Under the pieces are notes generated by a model. That model worked only from the letters and a program-made list of their open reading frames with translations. It did no database searches and was not told the origin of the DNA. From Flavimaribacter sp039888615 (GTDB lineage: Bacteria; Pseudomonadota; Alphaproteobacteria; Rhizobiales; Rhizobiaceae): a stretch of DNA of 64,000 nucleotides. A program made the translations under genes and the position numbers. Of this stretch, positions 32,846-41,296 are shown one piece after another. Numbering within the stretch: the stretch's first letter is position 1; each line of letters begins with the position of its first letter. The stretch is from assembly GCA_039888615.1 (NCBI GenBank), contig JBDQQS010000015.1; one strand, 5' to 3'.

Positions 32846-35251
32846 ATGCCCGTTCAAGGCGCCGCGACGATTCCAGATGCGATTGCACGGTTGGTGTCAG
32901 CCTACCGGACCATGCCCGGCGTGCCTGACGAACTGATGAGCGAGGCCGGCGCCGTCCGGCCTGTCTGGCTGAACCTGCTTGACGCGCTGTCGAACATGAC
33001 CCCGGACGAACTCTCCTCCCGGATGGCGCGCGGTGACCAGTATCTGCGCGACGCCGGCGTTTTCTACCGCCAATACGACGCCGACAAGGTCTCCGAACGC
33101 AACTGGCCGCTCAGCCACATGCCGGTGCTGATCGACGAGGACGAGTGGACGACAATCAGCGCCGGGCTGATCCAGAGAGCCGACCTGCTGGAAAAGGTGA
33201 TCGCAGACATTTACGGCGACAATCGTCTGGTGGCGGATGGCCATATTCCCGCCGAACTGGTCGCCAACAATCCGGAATGGCTGAGACCGCTGGTCGGCGT
33301 CGAGCCGCGCTCCGGCCATTTCCTGCATTTTCTTGCCTTCGATATCGGCCGCGGGCCCCAGGGTCAGTGGTGGGTGATCGGAGATCGCACGCAGGCGCCG
33401 TCCGGCGCCGGTTTCGCGCTGGAAAACCGGATCGCCACGACCCGGGTCTTCGCCGAAACCTACGCCAATTCGCATATCCATCGCGTCGCCGGTTTCTTCC
33501 GCACCTTTCGCGACAGCATGCTGGCGTTGCGCGGCGGCGATGAAGGCCGGGTCGGCATCCTGACGCCCGGCCTGATGAACGACACCTATTTCGAACACGC
33601 CTATATCGCCCGTTATCTCGGCTTCATGCTGCTGGAGGGCGAAGATCTGACCGTGACCAATGGCGAACTGATGGTGCGGACGGTCGCCGGCCTCAGGCCG
33701 GTCAGCGTGTTGTGGCGACGCCTCGACGCTGTCTGGGCCGATCCCCTGGAACTGGACGAGAATTCGCGCATCGGCACGCCGGGACTGCTCGGCGCGATCC
33801 GCTCCGGCAATGTCACAATGGTCAATGCGCTCGGCTCCGGCATTCTCGAAACCCGGGCGTTCCTCGCCTTCCTGCCGCGCATCAGCAGGGCGATCAACGG
33901 CGAAGCGCTGTCGATCCCGAATATTGCGACATGGTGGTGCGGCCAGAAAGCCGAACGCGACTACGTCAAGGCGCATGCCTCCGCCATGACCATCGGCAAC
34001 GCATTTGCAACCCGGCTTCTTTCGGATTTCGACGATGTCTCGGCCGTCGGCGGCGCATTCAACCGCGAGATCGGGCAGTCGCTGGAGGACTGGATAGACC
34101 AGGGCGCCGGACAGCTTGTCGGGCAGGAAGCCGTCATGCTGTCGACAACACCCGCCTTTCAGGACGGTACACTGACGCCGCGGCCTATGAGCCTGCGGGT
34201 TTTTCTGATGCGGACGGCCGACGGCTGGCAGGTCATGCCGGGCGGTTTCGCCCGTATCGGCAAATCGGACCGCAGCGCGGCGCTCGCCATGCAGAAGGGT
34301 GGCTCGGCGGCCGATGTCTGGATCGTCTCGAAGAACCCGGTTTCCCCGGACACGATGCTGTCGCCGACGGCGGCGTCGTTCATGCGCAAGCAGACCAGCG
34401 CGCTTCCGAGCCGCGCCGCAGACAATCTCTTCTGGTTGGGGCGCTATGTGGAGCGGGCGGAAAACATGATCCGTCTTTTCAGGGCCTACCACGTGCGATT
34501 GTCGGAAACGCAGGGCGCAGGCACGCCGTTGCTTCAGTCCTTGCAGGACTACCTCAAGGGCATGGGCTCCGATCCGGACACCCCTTTTCCCAAGGGCGTC
34601 GTCGCCACGCTGCAATCCGCCTCGCACGCCGCCGGCAATGTGCGCGACCGGTTTTCAGTCGACGGTTGGACGGCCCTCGACGATCTGACGCGCGCAGTCG
34701 AGGACATGCAGAGAAACTCGCTGCCCGGCGCCGACATGGCCGGCTCCATGAGCGTTCTGCTGCACAAGCTTTCCGGCTTCTCCGGGCTTGTCCACGAGAA
34801 CATGTACCGATTTACCGGATGGCGTTTTCTGAGCATCGGCCGCTCACTCGAACGGGCGGGCGCGCTGCTCGCCGCGCTCGCATGGTTCGCCGACGAGGAG
34901 GCGCCTGAAGGCGGACTAGACCTCGCCATCGAGATCGCCGACAGCTCCATGACTCACCGGCGACGTTACGCGGTGGCGATAAACCGGTCGACGGTCGTCG
35001 ATCTTCTGGCCCTCGACCCGCTCAATCCGCGCTCCGTCATCTACCAGTTGAACGATATCAGCACCCATATCGGCTTCCTGCCGGGCGTCGATCCGCACCA
35101 GCGGCTGACCCCCTTGCAGCGCTCGGTGCTCGAGGCGCAGACCAGCCTTTCACTGAAGACGACCGAGACGGTTGGCACGGACGAATTGCTCGAACTCGGA
35201 CAGAAGGTGACGGCCATTTCCGAGCATCTGGCCGCGGCCTATCTGAGGTAG
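32846..35251 (+). CDS. Circularly permuted ATP-grasp protein fused to an alpha-E domain
   Basis: An 801-residue fusion. Residues about 1-500 are a circularly permuted type 2 ATP-grasp ligase: MARGDQYLRDAGVFYRQYDAD, PVLIDEDEWTTISAGLIQRADLLEKVIADIYG, VGILTPGLMNDTYFEHAYIARYLGFMLLEGEDL, PVSVLWRRLDAVWADPLEL and GILETRAFLAFLPRI. Residues about 515-801 are an all-alpha alpha-E domain (LPSRAADNLFWLGRYVERAENMIRLFRAYHVRL). The ATP-grasp should form an amide bond with ATP; alpha-E proteins always accompany these systems. In many bacteria the two parts are separate genes, so the fusion is worth noting. It lies between the two transglutaminase genes with minimal spacing. Confidence 0.93.
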   Translation: MPVQGAATIPDAIARLVSAYRTMPGVPDELMSEAGAVRPVWLNLLDALSNMTPDELSSRMARGDQYLRDAGVFYRQYDADKVSERNWPLSHMPVLIDEDEWTTISAGLIQRADLLEKVIADIYGDNRLVADGHIPAELVANNPEWLRPLVGVEPRSGHFLHFLAFDIGRGPQGQWWVIGDRTQAPSGAGFALENRIATTRVFAETYANSHIHRVAGFFRTFRDSMLALRGGDEGRVGILTPGLMNDTYFEHAYIARYLGFMLLEGEDLTVTNGELMVRTVAGLRPVSVLWRRLDAVWADPLELDENSRIGTPGLLGAIRSGNVTMVNALGSGILETRAFLAFLPRISRAINGEALSIPNIATWWCGQKAERDYVKAHASAMTIGNAFATRLLSDFDDVSAVGGAFNREIGQSLEDWIDQGAGQLVGQEAVMLSTTPAFQDGTLTPRPMSLRVFLMRTADGWQVMPGGFARIGKSDRSAALAMQKGGSAADVWIVSKNPVSPDTMLSPTAASFMRKQTSALPSRAADNLFWLGRYVERAENMIRLFRAYHVRLSETQGAGTPLLQSLQDYLKGMGSDPDTPFPKGVVATLQSASHAAGNVRDRFSVDGWTALDDLTRAVEDMQRNSLPGADMAGSMSVLLHKLSGFSGLVHENMYRFTGWRFLSIGRSLERAGALLAALAWFADEEAPEGGLDLAIEIADSSMTHRRRYAVAINRSTVVDLLALDPLNPRSVIYQLNDISTHIGFLPGVDPHQRLTPLQRSVLEAQTSLSLKTTETVGTDELLELGQKVTAISEHLAAAYLR

Positions 35252-35254
35252 GCC

Positions 35255-36133
35255 ATGTTCTACGACATCACGCTCCGCATCGAATATGTCTACGATCATG
35301 ACGCGGATTCCAGCCGGCACATGGTGCGGCTCTATCCGGCCGACCTGCCGGGAAAGCAGCGGCCGGTCGCAGCCAATCTCACCGTTCAGCCGAAGCCTGG
35401 AGAATGGATCAACCGGTTCGACTATTTCGGAAACAACTTCATCGAACTGGCCTTCACCGAAGCGCATCATGAAATCGCCTTCACGGTCCAGTCGAGGGTC
35501 GAGATGTTCGAGACGAGCCCGCTGTTCGACATGTCGCCCCGCCTCTCCGAACTCGGCCGCGACATTGCGGCGCAGACGCGGCTTGAACCCTGGTCGCCGC
35601 ATAATTTCATCGGCCCCTCGCCACGCGTCGTCATCGACGAGGCGACGCGTTGCTATGCGCGTGAGGCTGCAGGCGGCGATCCGAATACTCTGAAGGCCGT
35701 GCATGCGATTGGATCGGCGCTGCATCGCGACATGCGGTTCGACCCGGAGGCCACGACCGTCGACACGCCGATGCTGGAGGCGTTTCACGCCCGCAACGGC
35801 GTCTGCCAGGATTTCACCCACATCATGATTTCCTGCCTTCGCGGCATCGGAATTCCGGCCGGCTATGTCAGCGGCTTCCTGAGAACCATCCCCCCACCCG
35901 GGCAGCCCCGCATGGAAGGCGCAGACGCCATGCACGCCTGGGTGCGCGCCTGGTGCGGCTGCGAAATCGGCTGGGTCGAATACGATCCGACCAATGCGAT
36001 CGCTGCGAACACCGATCACGTGGTGATCGCCCGGGGACGCGATTATTCCGATATCGCACCGGTGCGTGGCGTCATGCGCAGTTACGGAGACCACAAGACG
36101 ACCCAGTCGGTCGACGTCGTCCCGGTGACCTGA
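35255..36133 (+). CDS. Transglutaminase-like cysteine protease
   Basis: A 292-residue stand-alone transglutaminase-like protein. The N-terminal beta domain (MFYDITLRIEYVYDHDADSSRHMVRLYPADLPGKQRP) precedes the catalytic core with Cys184 in NGVCQDFTHIM, His227 in AMHAWVRAW and Asp244 in EYDPTNAI, so the triad is complete. It starts 3 bases after the ATP-grasp/alpha-E gene. In related operons such peptidases are proposed to cleave or trim the peptide linkage made by the ATP-grasp/amidoligase partners. The cellular target is unknown. Confidence 0.92.
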   Translation: MFYDITLRIEYVYDHDADSSRHMVRLYPADLPGKQRPVAANLTVQPKPGEWINRFDYFGNNFIELAFTEAHHEIAFTVQSRVEMFETSPLFDMSPRLSELGRDIAAQTRLEPWSPHNFIGPSPRVVIDEATRCYAREAAGGDPNTLKAVHAIGSALHRDMRFDPEATTVDTPMLEAFHARNGVCQDFTHIMISCLRGIGIPAGYVSGFLRTIPPPGQPRMEGADAMHAWVRAWCGCEIGWVEYDPTNAIAANTDHVVIARGRDYSDIAPVRGVMRSYGDHKTTQSVDVVPVT

Positions 36134-36145
36134 AAATGAACTAAG

Positions 36146-37045
36146 TCATCTGACTGACTCTATTTCTCTGATCTGGCCCTCCACCATTCCTGCGAACACT
36201 TCGGCGATCTGCGACAGCGGCGCAGACGGGTTGTAGAACAGGTTGAGAGGGAAGGCGACCTCCTCCTCGAGCGGCACCGGGCATACGCCGTAATCCTCGG
36301 CTCCGTGCGCCGTCAGGCTGTCGAGGAGAGTAATCCCCAGCCCGTGACGCACCATCGCCAGCGCCGATACGGTCAGCCGGACCCGTATCAGCGGGTCGAT
36401 AATCACGTTGCTCTTCTGGCACAGTTCCTCAATCATCTTCTGCTGGAACTGGTGTCCGTGAAATCCGACGAACGGTTCCCCGGCGAGTTCTCTCACAGAC
36501 ACGGCGCGGCGTCCGGCCAGCGGGTGGGTTTTCGGCGTCAGGCAGATCAGCCGCCCCTCGCCCAGCCTCCGGCTTATTATTCTCGGATCGTCGATGTCGT
36601 AGATCGTCAGCGCCAGATCCACCTGCTGGATCAGCAGTTGCGGCACGATCTCCTCGATGTAGAGGACGTCGAGCGACAAATCGATGTCCGGTTTTTCCGC
36701 GTGCAGCGAAGCCAGCGCATGGGGAACGATGGACAGCCCGAGACCGGGCGAAACGCCGATAGACAGTTCCCCTTCTTGCTGGCCTCTGGCGACGGCGAGC
36801 CGCCGATTGAGCCGCACCACTCTGTCGTGGATCGCCTCGAGGTCATCCATCAGCGTCGCCGCCTCTGGAGTGGGGACGAACCCATGCGGCCCGCGGTCGA
36901 AAAATGGGATGCCGACGACGCTCTCGCTGTGTCTGAGCATGCGGCTGACGCTCGGCGTCGATACGTGCAGCATTTTCGCAGCTCCCGTGATCGATCCCGT
37001 AAGCATCACCGCGCGCAACACTTCGATCTGTCTCAGGCTCAGCAT
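36146..37045 (-). CDS. LysR-family transcriptional regulator
   Basis: A 299-residue LysR-type regulator with N-terminal HTH MLSLRQIEVLRAVMLTGSITGAAKMLHVSTPSVSRMLRHSESVVGIPFFDRGPHGFVPTPEA and a C-terminal effector domain (about 90-295). The HTH resembles the OccR/NocR opine-regulator branch. ATG 37045 is preceded by GAGGAG. It is divergent from the FAD oxidoreductase/TRAP 3 operon, and the palindrome at 37072-37086 in the shared promoter region is its likely binding site. It probably activates that operon in response to the transported compound. Confidence 0.92.
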   Translation of the reverse strand: MLSLRQIEVLRAVMLTGSITGAAKMLHVSTPSVSRMLRHSESVVGIPFFDRGPHGFVPTPEAATLMDDLEAIHDRVVRLNRRLAVARGQQEGELSIGVSPGLGLSIVPHALASLHAEKPDIDLSLDVLYIEEIVPQLLIQQVDLALTIYDIDDPRIISRRLGEGRLICLTPKTHPLAGRRAVSVRELAGEPFVGFHGHQFQQKMIEELCQKSNVIIDPLIRVRLTVSALAMVRHGLGITLLDSLTAHGAEDYGVCPVPLEEEVAFPLNLFYNPSAPLSQIAEVFAGMVEGQIREIESVR

Positions 37046-37071
37046 GGATCCACTCCTCGATGCGGACGTGA

Positions 37072-37086
37072 TTAGCATTCTGCTAA
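37072..37086. promoter_or_regulatory. Palindromic LysR operator, TTAGCA-TTC-TGCTAA
   Basis: A perfect 6-bp inverted repeat with a 3-base centre (15 bp, containing the T-N11-A pattern of LysR sites) lies 27 bases upstream of the lysR start codon and 85 bases before the FAD oxidoreductase start codon. Confidence 0.72.
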
Positions 37087-37170
37087 CATGGCGGCAACGA
37101 ATGTTAATTGACGCGAGGCTTCCGGTCCAATTTTCTGACGCCGGGAGCCAACCGCTGTCGGGGGAGGACT

Positions 37171-38457
37171 ATGCAGAGCAGTCGATACGAGTGTGACGTC
37201 TTCGTTCTGGGCGGCGGCATGGCCGGCTGCATGGCTGCGATCGCGGCGTCCAGAAGCGGCGCGCGGGTTCTGCTGGCGGAAAAATCCGGATTCCTCGGCG
37301 GCGCGGCGACGGCCGGTTCGGTCTCGCAGTTCGTCGGCTGGTCCACCCGCGCCGGCCGCCAGGTCGTGCGTGGCCTTGCCGACGAGGTGATCGACGTTCT
37401 CAGGAAGGAAAGCGGCGCCGGCGACATGGGCCGCTTCGTCATGTCGACCGGCAATATCATGGACCGGATCGAGTATGACGCGGACTTGCTCAAGATCGTC
37501 CTCGACCGGATGACGACGGACGCCGGCGCGTCGGTGGTCTTTCATTCGATGCTGGCGGCGGTCTCGAAGGAACAGGACTCGGTCCGTTCCGTGCACCTCG
37601 CCGTCCCGGGCGGCGTGATGAACGTTCGCGCGGCCGCTTTCGTCGACGCCTCGGGCGACATGGCCCTGCTGGACGGTTCGGGGTCGGAATTCCTGCCCGA
37701 TGACGGCGCAAGCCGGCAGCCGGCGACGATGATGTTCTCCATGGCCCCGGTTGACTTCGAACGCCTGAACGGCGTGACCCGCGACGAAAAAACCGCGATC
37801 ATCGCGCAGGGCCTTGCGGCGGGCGATCTGACGCGGGCCGCCCTGCATCATTCCAGGGTTCCCGGCAGCGATGTCGCCTGGTTCAATATTTCACGCGTCG
37901 TCGTCGACCCGTCGGACCCGTTTTCCCTGAGCGCCGGCGAAATGGAGGGACGCCGACAGGCGCTGCGGATCTCGCGGTTTCTGCGCAGCGCGCTGCCCGG
38001 TTGCGAGCACGCGCGGCTGAACCAGATCGCGCCGATTCTCGGCATTCGGGACACCCGCAGAATGGCCGGCGACCACGTGCTGACGGTCGAGGAACTGCGC
38101 CAGGGGGCAAGCTTCACCGATACGGTAGCCTGCGGCGCCTATCCGGTCGATATCCACCATGGCGATTCCGCGGAGCTGACCTTCGAGGAGTTCGGGGAAG
38201 ATCACTTCTACCGGATACCCTACCGTTCGATGCTTCCAGCCGGTCTTTGCAACGTCGCGGCGGCCGGTCGCGGAATATCGGCGGAACGCGAAGCCTTCGC
38301 CGCGCTGCGCGTCATGCCAAACGCGATGGCGATGGGACACGCCGTCGGCATCGCGGCGCATATTGCGGCGAGCCGGCACGCCGGCGCGTTTCGAGACGTT
38401 TCGGTTCCCGAGTTGCAGGACGCGCTTCGCCGACAAAACGCATTTCTGGGGAATTGA
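37171..38457 (+). CDS. FAD-dependent oxidoreductase
   Basis: A 428-residue flavoprotein. The dinucleotide-binding Rossmann motif is VFVLGGGMAGCMAAIAASRSGARVLLAEKSGFLGGAATAG (residues about 10-49). The middle part has AAAFVDASGDMALLDGSG, and the C-terminal part IPYRSMLPAGLCNVAAAGRGISAEREAFAALRVMPNAMAMGHAVGIAA, typical of FAD_oxidored (PF12831) proteins. It oxidises an unknown organic substrate. ATG 37171 is preceded by GGGGGAGG. The stop is followed directly by the ATG of dctM, so it belongs to the TRAP 3 operon and may act on the imported compound. Confidence 0.9.
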   Translation: MQSSRYECDVFVLGGGMAGCMAAIAASRSGARVLLAEKSGFLGGAATAGSVSQFVGWSTRAGRQVVRGLADEVIDVLRKESGAGDMGRFVMSTGNIMDRIEYDADLLKIVLDRMTTDAGASVVFHSMLAAVSKEQDSVRSVHLAVPGGVMNVRAAAFVDASGDMALLDGSGSEFLPDDGASRQPATMMFSMAPVDFERLNGVTRDEKTAIIAQGLAAGDLTRAALHHSRVPGSDVAWFNISRVVVDPSDPFSLSAGEMEGRRQALRISRFLRSALPGCEHARLNQIAPILGIRDTRRMAGDHVLTVEELRQGASFTDTVACGAYPVDIHHGDSAELTFEEFGEDHFYRIPYRSMLPAGLCNVAAAGRGISAEREAFAALRVMPNAMAMGHAVGIAAHIAASRHAGAFRDVSVPELQDALRRQNAFLGN

Positions 38458-39735
38458 ATGGCGCTCGCGGCTCTTTTCATCAGCTTCACGATCCTGATGC
38501 TTCTCGGCGCGCCGGTCGCGCTCGCGATGGGCGTCGCGTCGATGATCTACATGTTCTTTTCAGACATTCCCGCGACAGTTCTGATCTTCTCGATGGTGGA
38601 CAGTCTCGGCGGCATCACGCTGCTCGCCATACCGTTCTTCGTGCTTGCCGGCGAAATCATGAATTCCGGCGGCGTCACCAAGCGGATTTTCGAGTTCGCC
38701 AATCTTCTGGTCGGCCATGTCCGCGGCGGACTGGCGCATGTGAACATCGTGTCGAGCATGTTCTTCGCCGGTATTTCCGGATCGGCCGTCGCCGACACGG
38801 CCGGCCTCGGCAGGATCGAGATCCGGGCGATGACAGAAGCCGGCTATCCGAAGCCGTTCTCGGCGGCCGTCACCGCTGCATCGAGTTGCATCGGACCGAT
38901 CATTCCGCCGTCGATCCTGATGGTCCTTTACGGGACAATGACGGATGTCTCGATCCCGGCCCTGTTCCTCGGCGGCCTCATTCCCGGCGTCATGCTCGGC
39001 GTCTTCATGATGGTCTATGTCTATTTCGCCGGCGGCCATTACGTGTCGCCAGGCAAGCGGGCGAGCCTGCGCGAAATCATGAGGAGCGCCGGCCGCAACA
39101 TTCTGCCGCTGCTCACCCCGGTCGTCATTCTGGCCGGACTGGTTTTCGGTCTCGTCACGCCGACCGAGGCCGGCGTGGTCGCCGTCGTCTACGCGCTCAC
39201 CGTATCGGTCGTCCTCGGCGATCTGCGGCTTGGCAATCTCGCGCCGATGCTGACCGAAACCCTCATCACCTCGACGCAGATCCTGTTCATTCTGGCCATG
39301 TCGACGCTTTTTGGCTGGCTGGTGACAACCGAGCGGATTCCGGAGACGCTCAGCGCCATATTTGCTGGTTCGGGATATGGAGAAATCGCGTTCCTGGCGA
39401 CGATCAACGTGCTCTTGCTGATCCTCGGCACGTTCATGAGCCTGACGTCGATCCTCATCATTTTCACGCCCACGCTCATCGGCATGGCGACGTCTCTGGG
39501 CGTCGACCCGGTGCATCTGGGCGTCGTCGTCGTGCTCAACCTGACGGTCGGCCTGATAACCCCGCCGGTCGGATGGGCGCTGTATATCGTCACCGAAATC
39601 GCGGAAATCCGGTTCGCCGAGACGGCGCGTGCGATCCTGCCGTTCCTCATACCGATTCTGCTGGTGCTGCTGCTGATCACCTACGTTCCGGCGCTCGTGC
39701 TTTTTCCCACCGAACTGCTGTTCGGCGGGGTTTGA
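38458..39735 (+). CDS. dctM: TRAP transporter large permease (TRAP system 3)
   Basis: A 425-residue DctM of standard length with about 12 hydrophobic segments. Signatures are GISGSAVADTAGLGRIEIRAMTEAGYPKPFSAAVTAASSCIGPIIPPSILMVLYG, LVTPTEAGVVAVVYAL and NLTVGLITPPVGWALYIVTEIA. It begins directly at the FAD oxidoreductase stop (TGA ATG). The gene order M-P-Q differs from the P-Q-M order of the other two TRAP operons in this window. Confidence 0.94.
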   Translation: MALAALFISFTILMLLGAPVALAMGVASMIYMFFSDIPATVLIFSMVDSLGGITLLAIPFFVLAGEIMNSGGVTKRIFEFANLLVGHVRGGLAHVNIVSSMFFAGISGSAVADTAGLGRIEIRAMTEAGYPKPFSAAVTAASSCIGPIIPPSILMVLYGTMTDVSIPALFLGGLIPGVMLGVFMMVYVYFAGGHYVSPGKRASLREIMRSAGRNILPLLTPVVILAGLVFGLVTPTEAGVVAVVYALTVSVVLGDLRLGNLAPMLTETLITSTQILFILAMSTLFGWLVTTERIPETLSAIFAGSGYGEIAFLATINVLLLILGTFMSLTSILIIFTPTLIGMATSLGVDPVHLGVVVVLNLTVGLITPPVGWALYIVTEIAEIRFAETARAILPFLIPILLVLLLITYVPALVLFPTELLFGGV

Positions 39736-39767
39736 CTGCAAGAAACATCAAAGGAGGAGAAACCCAG

Positions 39768-40751
39768 ATGATGAAGACAATGACCGCCGCGGCGGTATTC
39801 GCCGCCGCCGCAATTGCGCCGCTCGCGACAGCCAGCGCGCAGACCGTGCTGCGCCTCGCCTGCCCGTCGGCGCCGACAAACCCAACCTGCCAGACCGCCA
39901 GTCGGTTCGCCGAAGACGCCAACAGTCTGTCAAACGGCGCGCTCGACGTGCAGGTCTTCCCGTCCGGCCAGCTTGGCAAAGGCAAGGAGGCGATCCAGCA
40001 GACTCAGGCGGGAATCATCGACCTCGTCGTCGAGGACATTTCCAACTACGGAAACTTCGTGAAAGACTACAACATCGTCTCCTGGGGGTTCGCCTTCCGC
40101 GACGAGGATCATTTCGAGGCGTTTCTGGATTCCGAACTGCAGACGGACATGGCGGAGGATCTGCGCAAGAAATTCGGGCTGCGGCTTTTGTCCGTCAAAT
40201 GGGCGAAACTGCCGCGGGTGGTCGTGTCGACGAAACCGGTCTTCACGCCCGACGACGTCGTGGGCCTGAAATTCAGGGTTCCTGGAATTCCCTCCTACAT
40301 CAAGACATGGGAAACGGTCGGCGCCAATCCCGCCTCCGTTCCCTGGGGCGAATCCTTCCAGGCGCTCAAGACCGGCGTCGTCGACGCGATGGAGTCGCCC
40401 TTCGATTCCGTCGTCAGCCAGAAATTTCACCTGGCGGCGCCCTATGTCACGCGAACGGACCATGTCTTCGCATCGATTACCCTGGCCATGAACGAAGCGA
40501 AGTTTCAGGGCCTGACGGATGAACAGAAGGCGGCGCTAGAGGAGGCGGCCGCAAAGGCCGCGGACTTCTCCCGAGGCCTCGCCGACGAGAGCGCGGAATC
40601 CGTCGTCCAGTCCATCCTTGGCGACGGCGGCTCCGTGATCATGATCAATGTGAAGCCTTTCCAGGACAAGCTCCAGGAGGCCGTCGCCGAGCAGGAGGAC
40701 GAAGGCTTGTGGAGCAAGGGACTGATGGAAAAGGTCCAGGCCATACAGTAG
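39768..40751 (+). CDS. dctP: TRAP transporter substrate-binding protein (TRAP system 3)
   Basis: A 327-residue DctP with signal peptide MMKTMTAAAVFAAAAIAPLATASAQ. The mature part begins TVLRLACPSAPTNPTCQTASRFAEDAN and has KFRVPGIPSYIKTWETVGANPASVPWGESFQALKTGVVDAMESPFDSV, containing the conserved arginine and the G-V-V-D-A-x-E motif. AAGGAGGAG lies 8 bases upstream of ATG 39768. A Cys pair near the mature N-terminus (ACPSAPTNPTC) is unusual for DctP and might form a disulphide. Confidence 0.93.
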   Translation: MMKTMTAAAVFAAAAIAPLATASAQTVLRLACPSAPTNPTCQTASRFAEDANSLSNGALDVQVFPSGQLGKGKEAIQQTQAGIIDLVVEDISNYGNFVKDYNIVSWGFAFRDEDHFEAFLDSELQTDMAEDLRKKFGLRLLSVKWAKLPRVVVSTKPVFTPDDVVGLKFRVPGIPSYIKTWETVGANPASVPWGESFQALKTGVVDAMESPFDSVVSQKFHLAAPYVTRTDHVFASITLAMNEAKFQGLTDEQKAALEEAAAKAADFSRGLADESAESVVQSILGDGGSVIMINVKPFQDKLQEAVAEQEDEGLWSKGLMEKVQAIQ

Positions 40752-40758
40752 GAAGAAA

Positions 40759-40789
40759 GCGGGCTGGAAATCGCCGACTTCCGGCCCGC
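40759..40789 (+). promoter_or_regulatory. Intercistronic hairpin between dctP and dctQ (TRAP 3)
   Basis: GCGGGCTGGAA (40759-40769) pairs with TTCCGGCCCGC (40779-40789), 11 bp including one T-G pair, with a 9-base loop, in the 47-base gap after dctP. No U-run follows. Confidence 0.68.
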
Positions 40790-40798
40790 GACACCGTC

Positions 40799-41296
40799 AT
40801 GATGAGATCACTCGACGCATTTCTCGATATCCTCTCAAGGATTTACCTGCGCCTGTCGCAGGCGCTGCTGGTCGCCCTTGTCGCCGGGGTCTTCTGGCAG
40901 GTCATCTCGCGCTATGCTTTTTCGAAATCGATCATCGGTCTCGACGAACTGACCAAATTCGCCCTCGTCTGGATCACCTTCATGATGGCCGTCGTGCTGC
41001 ATCGTAGAAATCGGCATATCTCCATCACGATCCTCACAGACGCCGCGTCGGACAGCTTCAGGAGAACCGGCAAGATAATCACCGGGGTCGCGACGATGGC
41101 GCTGTGCGTGTTCGTATATATCCAGCTCTGGAATGTATGGGGATTTCTGGGCCTGGTGTCGCCGGTGTTCGAAATCCCGGACTACGCCTACCGTATCGCC
41201 CCGCTGTTCGCCTTCGGCCCGATTTTCCTGCAGGAATGCGTCAACCTCGCGCGCAACGCCGGGCGAGCGGCTCCGGACGGCGCCGCCCGGGATTAG
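40799..41296 (+). CDS. dctQ: TRAP transporter small permease (TRAP system 3)
   Basis: A 165-residue DctQ with four membrane segments: LSQALLVALVAGVFWQVISRY, LDELTKFALVWITFMMAVVLHRRNRHISITIL (the DctQ signature), IITGVATMALCVFVYIQLW and YRIAPLFAFGPIFLQECVNL. Two adjacent ATG codons (40799 and 40802) can serve as starts. It closes the FAD-M-P-Q operon, and its stop overlaps the convergent MFS stop by 4 bases. Confidence 0.88.
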   Translation: MMRSLDAFLDILSRIYLRLSQALLVALVAGVFWQVISRYAFSKSIIGLDELTKFALVWITFMMAVVLHRRNRHISITILTDAASDSFRRTGKIITGVATMALCVFVYIQLWNVWGFLGLVSPVFEIPDYAYRIAPLFAFGPIFLQECVNLARNAGRAAPDGAARD

